A stretch of DNA of 15,255 bases from JAEYZS01 sp031374125 (GCA_031374125.1 JANMFM010000209.1:1-15255); one strand, 5' to 3'. Positions 7,501 through 14,038 are shown, counted from the first letter of the stretch. The notes: generated by a model from the letters alone, not told the origin. Numbers and translations are program-made.

Positions 7501-8475
7501 AAAATTTTTTAATGGCGAGAATACTTCGGCGGCAGCGGTGAGTTGATCTGCCTTCGTTTGAATAAGAGCTTCGAGTTTACCTTCATTCTTAGCAAAGAAT
7601 TCAATAATTTGTTTATCTGGAGTAAAGAGAGAACTCCAGCCAGTAAGAAGCGCAGAGCCTTCGCGAATTTTGTCGTAAGTCACTCTTCTTGAAAAGTTTC
7701 CCAAGACTTTTTCTTGACCACCTTGACTATAACGTATGAGTAAATCTCCTGCAGAAAAAACAGGTTCACCATTTTTATCCAATGGAACAACAGCATTGCC
7801 AAGATTTGGAGGAGGTTTTACACCGCGAGTGATGAATTCTAAGCGAACGTCTTTAGCTTCTAGATTTAAATCTGTTGGTGATTCCCAAAGTTTTCTAAAG
7901 CTTGGGATAGGATTTTGGAAAACTTGAGTCACTACATATCCCATATCAATAGCGTGGAGTTTTCCAGTGCTATCAAGGAACATCAACATTTCATTATCAT
8001 GAACCATACCTACGATATCTACATTCAGAATGATGTGTCTTGCGATGATCGTACCACCAGTGCCATCAGCTTGAGTTCCACGAGAAGCTTCAAACACAAG
8101 TTCTTTTGTTTTCATATTATAACGTGGTTTTAAAGATGTGTAAGAAAGAACTGGTTTTTCAATTCTACGATCATTCAACGAAACTGTTGAAACAACTTTG
8201 TTGTCGCGAGCTGTACCCGCATAAATTTCAACCCTTTGATCTGTAAGTCCAAAAATGTCGTAAAACTTTGGGTCTTTTTTAAAGAACTCACCACTCTCTA
8301 CTTCGTTTGCAATTTTGATTAAATTGAGAGCGTATTTTGTCCCTGGATCACCGTAAGATGTCCCTTTGCTGCCTAAACTGCCGTCGCCAGATGACGCTAA
8401 AGCGGTTCCCACAGAAAGTTGGAAGATAATTAAGAATGTAAGAGCATAACGCCCAATTAGAATCAATTTATTCAC
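4561..8475 (-). CDS. large polytopic membrane protein of unknown function (1304 residues)
   Basis: No known family is recognised. Residues 1-28 form a signal peptide or anchor ending in VGTALASS. Residues 30-280 are beta-rich and Gly/Asp-containing, probably an exported domain; 285-420 are charged and helical. Hydrophobic segments suitable for membrane spans follow at about 456-476, 512-538, 571-590, 815-830, 856-876, 956-972, 976-998, 1187-1207 and 1218-1236, with long charged helical regions between them (about 640-810 and 1005-1165). The C-terminus is basic (RARARAEKNK). I find only one cysteine in the whole chain, at 1299. The start is GTG at 8475, with GGGG at 8487-8484 eight bases upstream; an ATG just upstream is out of frame and stops at once. 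It is monocistronic, with its own terminator. Small plus-strand frames inside it are shadows. Confidence 0.85.
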   Translation of the reverse strand: MNKLILIGRYALTFLIIFQLSVGTALASSGDGSLGSKGTSYGDPGTKYALNLIKIANEVESGEFFKKDPKFYDIFGLTDQRVEIYAGTARDNKVVSTVSLNDRRIEKPVLSYTSLKPRYNMKTKELVFEASRGTQADGTGGTIIARHIILNVDIVGMVHDNEMLMFLDSTGKLHAIDMGYVVTQVFQNPIPSFRKLWESPTDLNLEAKDVRLEFITRGVKPPPNLGNAVVPLDKNGEPVFSAGDLLIRYSQGGQEKVLGNFSRRVTYDKIREGSALLTGWSSLFTPDKQIIEFFAKNEGKLEALIQTKADQLTAAAEVFSPLKNFDVAQLKALAGRLDSIESEYKPAAVDKFTLAEWTKDFEQIKKNATEAQKLEYFAKRAKSLQDTAVGDDARKLYRDGYNQFLADFEAQKRLQSPDGMAKGWQLLMDPSARENPFATGHTKAEKQPASDRSTEWKIIGAVSAGTVAYLSGAFIHGGSEALQNIQILSWLYDNMYTEVMKDLVYRIPLAKSVIAWIAVIPGALSTSMFLGKVIDLLATANKNKDTKFALHIRDLQKTWGTSMKDMQRIISAGMRAYSFIVYPYLRVALETILRQKSFLSAYENGINPFSRISPTSPEGQELGLKKAEYVGLNNPVARDLIDATTKKKQIQSALALQKNRVESLAWVLATMVVAEKSGIDPATLLQASEQKATPEDIRKIFNDPAKQREWELLSDEIKKDLSAKNALTLKQEVKSLSPEKIAEFYLTAQETAAKIASMSEVKQKAALRWKKMKTAPVDSLNFLFLQNGKSDALFLRSLVTDEFVSKQVNQEFRTDHLMVVLISAFFGARAKMSDPKSLTAQADGFMWTSHEHNYDMVLNTFAHFFVSGASLALVFQKLRPQQETNYLPKENFELMSDYRSEGFLKGVGNWLSFGYNERTDKTETAWKKPVDYMYNLGTEADIGGIMVKRVKKRLNTIQAGLTLALVFRTAIGGLDPVMALQAWALMFMAGHWFYGWVWDPVQRGNQMIDERVEKHNREFLQSKLNISRGLKENNMEMVEKGYKEINRLYHKYNPNAIKLLEKTFDQAISRMKAAMEYDAILYRGHFIDRRPIIDSINEAKKAYAEQAKLLPEQREYLGILALLAKANKYGSQEEFNEALAQLRKVLIEKQGYDKAEVMKLNAQSLLEFSLSNPPVYTHSNKFLSEAFTLGAGALTTFMYLPLSIMLFDPASLSPESLTKWLFISTGLYAAAWSIFGKTPWLFYEKISRMPWLAHPASLYYRARARAEKNKLARVADTARMQNRAELHKRNASETRSMLCSRLFN

Positions 8476-8729
8476 TTTAAATACCCCATGACCCTGTCAA
8501 ATAGTGCAAACCCCATACCCAATACGGTCTTACAAATTTGAATTTTTGAAAGAGGGTTTAAATAAGCGTTTTTTCTGAAATATTCATTGTTTTTCTGAAA
8601 GTGTAAAAAGATTTCACCCCAATGAAACTCATGTCAAACCAAAACAAATTTCACCCATAATTTTTTAACGAGTGGAAGAGGCAATTTGGGTGTAAAAATT
8701 ATGAATAGTTGAAATGACTTGGAGAAAAA
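8476..8729 (-). promoter_or_regulatory. upstream region of the 1304-residue gene with direct repeats
   Basis: This is the longest gene-free stretch. TTTTTCTGAAA occurs twice as a perfect 11-base direct repeat (8570-8580 and 8590-8600), exactly 20 bases apart. ATTTCACCC occurs twice (8611-8619 and 8648-8656), 37 bases apart, with an inverted partial copy GGGTG at 8688-8692. On the minus strand a perfect -35 TTGACA (8637-8632) is followed after 17 bases by AAATCT (8614-8609), a poor -10, so the promoter call is tentative. A second TTGACA (8500-8495) is too close to the start codon to act as a promoter with normal spacing. No clear terminator of the upstream zip gene is seen here. Confidence 0.45.
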
Positions 8730-9509
8730 TCATTTGAGTAAAATATCGAGCAACATCATGATCACGAAGCCAATCATAAGACCTGCCGTGGCTTGTTTTT
8801 CAAAACCATTTTTGTGGCTTTCCGGGATCATTTCGTGACTGATCACGTACAACATCATTCCGCCAGCAAATGCGAGCGTCCACGGAAGTAGAGTCTGAAT
8901 GGTGATGACGGCAAAGAATCCTATAAGGGCAGCGATAGCTTCTACAAGTCCGGTGACTCCTGCCACAAGGAACGAGTCTTTGATCGAATACCCTAGAGTT
9001 CTCAAGGCAATCGCTACAACTAGGCCTTCTGGAATGTCTTGAAACCCAATACCTATCATCACAGGAAGGCTTATGCTTAAGTTTCCACTGCCGATTGCTG
9101 TGCCGACGGCAAATCCCTCGGGAATATTGTGAATTGTGATCGCTAGAACAAATAACCAGATCTGTTTTATTTTTGTGGTGCTGACATGTTTATTTTCAGA
9201 TCCGCCAAGAAAATGCACATGCGGAATGTTTTCATTGGCCACATGAATAAGTAAGCCACCAAATAAAATCATAAGTCCACTGAACACCGCACTTAAAAAA
9301 GTCGGATACTGTTCTTTAAATAAATAAACTGAAGGCTCGACCAAAGAAAATGCCGTGGCAGCCAACATCACTCCCGCACTGATACCTAAAAAAAGATCTT
9401 TGGTTTTTTCAGAAATGGTTTTAATGAAAACAGCGGGAAGCGCCCCAAGAGTAGTAGCGAAGAAAGTCACGGCTGCTCCGACAAAAGCCATTTGGTATGT
9501 ACTGTCCAT
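8730..9509 (-). CDS. ZIP family divalent metal transporter (GufA-like)
   Basis: A 259-residue integral inner-membrane protein with about eight hydrophobic segments, the usual size for bacterial ZIP transporters. The metal-binding motifs of TM4 and TM5 are clear: HNIPEG (127-132) and QDIPEG (157-162), with SHEMIPESH in a later helix (about 224-232). The PEG/QDIPEG form is that of the GufA/ZupT side of the family, which imports zinc and other divalent metals down the electrochemical gradient. The long histidine-rich loop of eukaryotic ZIPs is absent, with only a short HVH near 97-99. The ATG overlaps the stop of the upstream DCC gene by one base (TAATG at 9511-9507), so the two are probably translated together. 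Confidence 0.92.
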   Translation of the reverse strand: MDSTYQMAFVGAAVTFFATTLGALPAVFIKTISEKTKDLFLGISAGVMLAATAFSLVEPSVYLFKEQYPTFLSAVFSGLMILFGGLLIHVANENIPHVHFLGGSENKHVSTTKIKQIWLFVLAITIHNIPEGFAVGTAIGSGNLSISLPVMIGIGFQDIPEGLVVAIALRTLGYSIKDSFLVAGVTGLVEAIAALIGFFAVITIQTLLPWTLAFAGGMMLYVISHEMIPESHKNGFEKQATAGLMIGFVIMMLLDILLK

Positions 9510-9886
9510 TATATAAACCTATCTCTTTCTTCTGGCGTTGGAATTCTGCATGTATCCTGCTTTCCAAACCACTTGTAACGATTCTTTGCTATAAATTCAT
9601 AGATAGAATCACGAAGAAACTTTGGGATGACAAGTAACAAAAGCGTCAATTTCCAAAATCCACCCAAAGAAGACAGAGCTCTGATTGCTGCATCGGATTT
9701 GAAGTATTCATAACCATCTATTGATAACACAACGGTATTCATTTCGGTTTCATTTTTTCTTTTTGCGGTTTGAAGTGGTGCTAATTTGAGACTTTTAGAT
9801 TTGTCATGTTTTAGTAAAAAATCTACGAAGCGATTACATAGTCCACAAACACCATCGAAATATACAATGACACGATAAGTTTCCAT
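9509..9886 (-). CDS. DCC family thiol-disulfide oxidoreductase-like protein (DUF393)
   Basis: A 125-residue protein with the defining N-terminal motif YFDGVCGLCNRFVDFLL, in which Asp11, Cys14 and Cys17 form the D-x2-C-x2-C signature of the DCC family. Residues 75-105 contain the family's hydrophobic helical part with a short amphipathic segment (FWKLTLLLLVIPKFLRDS). The family is predicted to be thioredoxin-like and to handle thiols, but its substrates are unknown. I chose ATG 9886; a GTG directly before it (9889) is equally open. Neither has a Shine-Dalgarno, and a promoter candidate would place the transcription start at about the ATG. It is the first gene of a pair with the ZIP transporter. 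Confidence 0.88.
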   Translation of the reverse strand: METYRVIVYFDGVCGLCNRFVDFLLKHDKSKSLKLAPLQTAKRKNETEMNTVVLSIDGYEYFKSDAAIRALSSLGGFWKLTLLLLVIPKFLRDSIYEFIAKNRYKWFGKQDTCRIPTPEERDRFI

Positions 9887-9895
9887 CACTAGATA
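9867..9895 (+). promoter_or_regulatory. candidate promoter of the permease-pldA-rsgA operon
   Basis: ATGACA (9867-9872, five of six consensus) is followed after 17 bases by TAGATA (9890-9895, a weak -10). The predicted start falls at about 9902, two bases before the permease ATG, and no Shine-Dalgarno precedes that ATG. The -35 lies within the divergent DCC gene. Confidence 0.35.
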
Positions 9896-9921
9896 TTAAC
9901 CCTATGGAAAACACCTCACAA
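9893..9921 (-). promoter_or_regulatory. candidate promoter of the DCC-zip operon, predicting a leaderless mRNA
   Basis: On the minus strand TTGTGA (9921-9916) and TAATAT (9898-9893) are separated by 17 bases. The normal distance from the -10 puts the transcript start at about 9886, the A of the ATG. The -35 lies inside the coding sequence of the divergent permease. Confidence 0.45.
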
Positions 9922-11211
9922 CTAAAAAAATCTATTGGCTTCTGGACAGCAACATCCATCGTGGTGGGTATTGTAATTGGTTCTGGAGTTTTTGTTAAAC
10001 CAGGACTGGTCTTGAAGCAAGCGGGATCATCGACACAAGCACTTCTTGCGTGGGTACTTGGTGGTGTGATGACGATAGCAGCGGGACTTACGATTGCGGA
10101 AGTAGCATCTAGAATTCCTAAGACTGGTGGAATTTACTCTTATATTGAAGAAGTTTACGGCGAACGTTTAGGATTTTTATCGGGCTGGGTTTTGACCTTC
10201 CTTTATGGACCAGGTCTCATGGGAGCACTTTCTTTATATTTTGCAACTCTACTTCAACCGTTCTTTGTGTACGATAGTGCTTTGATCAAGACCGTAGCAA
10301 TATCGACTTTGTCTTTTTTAGCACTGATAAACATCGCTGGCGTGAAGTACGGTGGATATATTCAAACATCGACTGCACTCATTAAGCTCATTCCTATTTT
10401 TGCTATTTTATTTTATGGATTAGCAACTGGTGAAAAAGATATTTTTTCTGCAATCAATGTGGATCCGATGACGATCAGTTTTGGTTCTGCAGTTCTGTCA
10501 ACTCTTTGGGCCTATGATGGATGGATTTTAGTAGGAAACGTGGCTGGAGAAATGAAAGACGCAAAAAAAATTCTTCCAAAAGCAATCATCATTGGTCTCA
10601 GCGTAGTGTTGGTCGCGTATCTTGGGGTCAATACAGCACTTCTCAAAGTTTTATCAGCAGAGAGAATTGCAGAACTCAACACCAACTCGGCGGGAGTTGC
10701 TGCCGAAGTTCTTTTTGGAGATTGGGGTGGAAAACTGCTTAGTATTGGTATTCTGATTTCTATATTTGGTTGTTTGAATGGCGCGGTACTGTCTTCTCCG
10801 AGAGTTCCCTATGCAGTATCAACTAAAGGTGATTTAAAATATTGTGGTTGGTTGGGTAAAGTTCATCCGTCATTCCAGACTCCGATCAACGCTATCATTC
10901 TTCAGGCACTTGTCGCCATCGCGATGATTATGCTCGCAAGTCCTGATCAGATTACGGACTTTGCTATTTTTAGTGTCTACATTTTCTATACGTTGGCTTT
11001 TTTTGCTATATTTATTTTGAGAAAGAAACAACCATCACATGAAGGGTATAGGACACCACTTTATCCTGTTGTGCCTTTGATTGCAGTGGTGAGTTCGCTT
11101 TATATACTTATCAATACGGTGATGATGCAGACCAAGATTGCTTTGATTTCTATAGTGATCACTGCATTTGGCTTACCGATCTATTTATTGCCGAGAAGAG
11201 GAAATAAATGA
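9904..11211 (+). CDS. APC superfamily amino-acid permease (LAT/SteT-like)
   Basis: A 435-residue protein with about twelve hydrophobic helices. The first one holds the APC signature GIVIGSGVF (22-30), the unwound TM1 segment that binds the amino-acid backbone. A GGIYSYIEEVYG stretch (about 75-86) and an AYDGW motif in TM6 (about 203-207) are as in L-type amino-acid transporters and the SteT Ser/Thr exchanger. It should transport or exchange neutral amino acids across the inner membrane, but specificity cannot be read from sequence. The ATG has no Shine-Dalgarno and is only 17 bases from the divergent DCC start, so it may be translated from a leaderless mRNA. Its TGA overlaps the pldA ATG (ATGA, 11208-11211). 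Confidence 0.93.
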   Translation: MENTSQLKKSIGFWTATSIVVGIVIGSGVFVKPGLVLKQAGSSTQALLAWVLGGVMTIAAGLTIAEVASRIPKTGGIYSYIEEVYGERLGFLSGWVLTFLYGPGLMGALSLYFATLLQPFFVYDSALIKTVAISTLSFLALINIAGVKYGGYIQTSTALIKLIPIFAILFYGLATGEKDIFSAINVDPMTISFGSAVLSTLWAYDGWILVGNVAGEMKDAKKILPKAIIIGLSVVLVAYLGVNTALLKVLSAERIAELNTNSAGVAAEVLFGDWGGKLLSIGILISIFGCLNGAVLSSPRVPYAVSTKGDLKYCGWLGKVHPSFQTPINAIILQALVAIAMIMLASPDQITDFAIFSVYIFYTLAFFAIFILRKKQPSHEGYRTPLYPVVPLIAVVSSLYILINTVMMQTKIALISIVITAFGLPIYLLPRRGNK

Positions 11212-12068
11212 AATTATTTTTAATTATTTTTTTAACGAGTATTTCTTTGTTAGCTCAAGACAATTCTCAGTCCAATAAAGACGATAGGCCAAAAGAGGAA
11301 CAAAAAATAAATCCCGAGCAAAGAGAAAAGGAAAGTTTTTTTACTCCGCAGGTTTTAAAAAATAAAGAAGCTCTGGAAAAAGAAGACAACCTGAATCTCC
11401 TTAGACATCAACCACTTTATTTTGCCTATGGAGACCCTACCTCTAAAGTCCAGTTGAGCTTTAAATATAGAATCATAAAAGATACCCCAATCTATTTTGC
11501 TTATACGCAGATTATGTTTTGGGATTTAAAAGAAGACTCTAAGCCTTTCAGAGATTCTACATACAATCCAGAATTTATTTATACCTACGATCTCGAAAAG
11601 AAAATTTTCTTAGACGCTATTGATTTTGGAGTTTGGGAGCATAATTCCAACGGAAAATCAGGCGGTGAATCAAGATCTTTTGAAAGAGCATTTATAAGGT
11701 TAAATTTTGCGCGAGAATTTAAAGACGTGCTTTTTAAATTTTCGACAAAAATTGGCTATATATATGGTTTAGATAAAACAAACGACGACATTAGAGATTA
11801 CATTAGTCCGCTGGAACTTAAATTTTCTTTGATTGGAGTATTTCAGGGATGGACCATGGACCGCAGTAGCTTTGATTTACGTTATTTTCCAGGAGGAGAT
11901 TGGGCTCAAGATTGGGGCCGTGGCGGCTATGAGTTGAGTACAAGCTTTAGATTTGGTGGACTCTCTATCGTTCCGGCATTCTACATGCAGTACTTTAGAG
12001 GTTATGCAGAATCTCTCATCAATTACAACGAGCGAGTCAGTGAATTCCGCGCTGGATTTATTTTCTGA
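11208..12068 (+). CDS. pldA: outer membrane phospholipase A (OMPLA)
   Basis: A 286-residue beta-barrel precursor. The signal peptide is MKLFLIIFLTSISLLA with likely cleavage before QDN; a charged linker of about 45 residues precedes the barrel. Family motifs are LSFKYRI (83-89), IYFAYTQ (95-101), SKPFRDSTYNPEF (111-123) and the active-site block EHNSNGKSGGESRSFER (144-160). His145 and Ser147 match E. coli His142 and Ser144. The third catalytic position, E. coli Asn156, is Glu159 here. The calcium-ligand positions are partly changed (Lys for Arg147, Gly for Asp149, Ser152 kept). The C-terminus ends in aromatic Phe, as for BAM-inserted barrels. The enzyme hydrolyses phospholipids that reach the outer leaflet. 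GAGGA at 11198-11202 precedes the ATG by five bases; it is coupled to the permease. Confidence 0.92.
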   Translation: MKLFLIIFLTSISLLAQDNSQSNKDDRPKEEQKINPEQREKESFFTPQVLKNKEALEKEDNLNLLRHQPLYFAYGDPTSKVQLSFKYRIIKDTPIYFAYTQIMFWDLKEDSKPFRDSTYNPEFIYTYDLEKKIFLDAIDFGVWEHNSNGKSGGESRSFERAFIRLNFAREFKDVLFKFSTKIGYIYGLDKTNDDIRDYISPLELKFSLIGVFQGWTMDRSSFDLRYFPGGDWAQDWGRGGYELSTSFRFGGLSIVPAFYMQYFRGYAESLINYNERVSEFRAGFIF

Positions 12069-12086
12069 ACACTGCTAGCGTAGGTC

Positions 12087-13178
12087 ATGTCTATTTTTAA
12101 ACATCTTCCAATACTGGGATGGAATGGGTTTTTTGAAAATCAATTGGATGAGAATACCCAATTGATTCCCGCCAGAGTTATTGGACAAGAAAAAAGCAGT
12201 TATAAAATTCAATTGTCAGATCAAATCACAAAGCAAGCTGTGGTCCTGGGAAAATTTCGTCACGAAGTTGCGGAAAAATCTGAGTTCCCTGCGGTAGGGG
12301 ATTGGGTATTGATCGATCCTAATTTAACTGGAGACACTTCGATCATTCATAAAGTTCTCAACAGAAAATCATGTCTATCAAGAAAAGTTGCTGGCACTGA
12401 AATGGAAGAGCAAGTGATTGCTTCTAACATCGATTACGTTTTTATCGCAACCTCACTCAATTCGGACTTAAACATCAATAGAATTGAGCGTTACCTGAAG
12501 CTCGTCTGGGACAGTACAGCCATTCCAGTAATAGTTCTTACCAAGAGCGATCTTTGCGCAGATCTAGAAGAAAGATTAAAAGAAATTGAAAAAATAAGTT
12601 TCGGTGTGGATAAAGTTGTGACCAGCAGTATGAACGATACGGGCTTAGAAGAAATTAAAAAATATTTTTTACCGCACAATACGAACGTGATCGTGGGATC
12701 TTCTGGAGTTGGGAAGTCGACGCTTGTGAATTCTCTATTTGGTGAAATCAAAGTGAAAACCCAAGGTATTCGCGATGACGATGACAAGGGAAAGCATACG
12801 ACAACATCGAGGTACCTGTTTTTAATGCCATTTGGTGGAATGATGATCGATACACCAGGAATGAGAGAGCTTCAGCTCTGGGGTAACGACGAGGGTCTAG
12901 AAAAACAATTTGAAGACATCGAAGATCTTAAACTTCAATGCAAGTTCACCAATTGCAATCACAACGCAGAGCCAGGCTGTGCGATTCAAGCGGGATTGAC
13001 AACTGGAGCGTTGGATAACGCTCATTGGAACAGTTATTTGAAGATGAAGAAAGAACTCGAGTTCATTCAAGCCAAATTGGATAAAGGTCTCCAGTCGGAG
13101 AGAAAAAGTAAGTGGAAGAAGATCCACAAGACTGCCAAAGAGCATGTAAAGAACAAAAAATCCGGAAAAAATTTTTAA
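12087..13178 (+). CDS. rsgA: ribosome small subunit-dependent GTPase A
   Basis: A 363-residue circularly permuted GTPase of the RsgA/YjeQ family that helps late maturation of the 30S subunit. The order is an N-terminal OB-fold (about 25-105), then G4 TKSD (152-155), G1 GSSGVGKST (204-212), the G2 threonines (238-240), G3 DTPG (255-258), and a C-terminal zinc-binding region with Cys285, Cys290, His292 and Cys298. All motifs are intact; TKSD instead of NKxD is a common variant in this family. The basic tail (341-363, many Lys) may contact rRNA. It starts 18 bases after pldA, with only weak Shine-Dalgarno resemblance (TAGGT at 12080-12084), and is likely the last gene of the operon. Confidence 0.96.
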   Translation: MSIFKHLPILGWNGFFENQLDENTQLIPARVIGQEKSSYKIQLSDQITKQAVVLGKFRHEVAEKSEFPAVGDWVLIDPNLTGDTSIIHKVLNRKSCLSRKVAGTEMEEQVIASNIDYVFIATSLNSDLNINRIERYLKLVWDSTAIPVIVLTKSDLCADLEERLKEIEKISFGVDKVVTSSMNDTGLEEIKKYFLPHNTNVIVGSSGVGKSTLVNSLFGEIKVKTQGIRDDDDKGKHTTTSRYLFLMPFGGMMIDTPGMRELQLWGNDEGLEKQFEDIEDLKLQCKFTNCNHNAEPGCAIQAGLTTGALDNAHWNSYLKMKKELEFIQAKLDKGLQSERKSKWKKIHKTAKEHVKNKKSGKNF

Positions 13179-13187
13179 TCAAAAAAA

Positions 13188-13233
13188 TATGGGAGCTAGC
13201 CTTCAGGATAAATCCGGCCGTCTAACTCCCATA
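13188..13233 (-). terminator. second hairpin with T-tract, possible back-up terminator of the GST gene
   Basis: Perfect 8-base arms TATGGGAG (13188-13195) and CTCCCATA (13226-13233) enclose 30 bases. That loop has smaller pairable pieces (GCC 13199-13201 with GGC 13216-13218, and GGA 13206-13208 with TCC 13213-13215). On the minus strand the structure is followed at once by seven T (13187-13181). The long loop makes it weaker than a classic terminator. In the plus direction no T-tract follows, so it does not look like an rsgA terminator. Confidence 0.5.
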
Positions 13234-13256
13234 CCACAACATTGGAAACAAAAATA

Positions 13257-13281
13257 TGCGTGAGAAGTGTTAGCTCACGCA
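13257..13281 (-). terminator. Rho-independent terminator of the GST gene
   Basis: An 8-base-pair perfect stem, TGCGTGAG / CTCACGCA, closes a 9-base loop. Read on the minus strand it is followed by TATTTTTGTTT. It lies 18 bases after the GST stop codon. Confidence 0.8.
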
Positions 13282-13298
13282 CACTGCTTACATAAGAC

Positions 13299-13919
13299 CT
13301 AAGCAGATTTTTGAGATTTAATACCATCGTGTTTTAAAGCATTTTGTACTGCTGGACGATTTTGGATAGTTTCAAAGTAGCCCATGATTTTTGGCCATTT
13401 TGTTAAATCCATACCAACGCTTTCTGACCATCTTACAACTGTAAACAGGTAAGCATCCGCAACTGTGAATTGAGCACCCATTAAGAACGTCTTTCCATTG
13501 ATTCTTTCTGCAAGGTAATCAAATCTTGTAGCCAGTTCTTTTTTAGCATGAGCTTTTGCATCGTCAGAAAATCCTGGCTTTACAAGAGGTCTAAAGTTTC
13601 CATGAATTTCTGTAGCTAAGAAGTTTAACCATTCTTGGCAGCGGTATCTTTCGATTGTTCCACTTTTTGGAATTAAATCTTTTGCTGGAACTTGATCAGC
13701 AAGATATTGCATGATCACAGTACCTTCCGTTAAAATTTCTTTATTGTCTAATTCCAATGCTGGGACATAACCTTTTGGGTTAATCACTCTGAAGTCTTTT
13801 CCGCCTTCAGTTTTTCTTGTCTTGAGATCCACCTTTTCAGATTGATATGTGATTCCTGATTCTTCGAGAACGATGCGTGAAGCTAGAGAGCATGCTCCTG
13901 AGGTATAGTATAATTTCAT
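13299..13919 (-). CDS. gstA: glutathione S-transferase, beta class
   Basis: A 206-residue protein with the two GST domains. The thioredoxin-like N-domain begins MKLYYTSGACSLASRI, with the beta-class Cys10 that forms a mixed disulfide with glutathione. It continues to NPKGYVPAL (cis-Pro at about 53) and the ESxT-like TEGTVIMQYL. The helical C-domain has the beta-class His106 (EIHGNF) and the N-capping FTVADAYLF motif near 151-159. Length and key residues match bacterial GstA-type cytosolic enzymes that conjugate or reduce electrophiles. AAAGGAG (13932-13926) lies six bases before the ATG. It is divergent from alkA, transcribed alone, and has a terminator 18 bases downstream. Confidence 0.95.
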   Translation of the reverse strand: MKLYYTSGACSLASRIVLEESGITYQSEKVDLKTRKTEGGKDFRVINPKGYVPALELDNKEILTEGTVIMQYLADQVPAKDLIPKSGTIERYRCQEWLNFLATEIHGNFRPLVKPGFSDDAKAHAKKELATRFDYLAERINGKTFLMGAQFTVADAYLFTVVRWSESVGMDLTKWPKIMGYFETIQNRPAVQNALKHDGIKSQKSA

Positions 13920-13938
13920 TAATTGCTCCTTTGGTTGG

Positions 13939-13963
13939 CACTAAGAATTGAAATTTCTTAGTG
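13939..13963. promoter_or_regulatory. 25-base inverted repeat between gstA and the DNA glycosylase gene (candidate operator)
   Basis: CACTAAGAA (13939-13947) and TTCTTAGTG (13955-13963) are perfect 9-base inverted arms with a 7-base spacer. They sit 20 bases upstream of the gst start codon and just before its Shine-Dalgarno, where a repressor dimer would block transcription. A second, shorter pair, CTTTAG (13971-13976) and CTAAAG (13982-13987), lies next to it. The symmetry is seen; the regulator is not in the window. Confidence 0.5.
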
Positions 13964-14038
13964 TGATTTGCTTTAGAGATACTAAAGCCCCTGGCGTGCC
14001 ACTTCAACGTGACCCAGACCATTTTTCGGAGAAAAATT

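Noticed and set aside
4615..8133. Several plus-strand frames of 62-104 codons within the large membrane-protein gene
   Set aside because: They are antisense shadows of a continuous 1304-codon frame; none shows a convincing Shine-Dalgarno or a recognisable family.
9509..9889. Selenocysteine or truncation in the short DCC protein
   Set aside because: The CxxC motif uses normal TGC/TGT-type codons and about 125 residues is the usual family length.
12491..13145. Two minus-strand frames (98 and 82 codons) inside rsgA
   Set aside because: They are antisense to conserved RsgA G motifs and the zinc region, so they are shadows.
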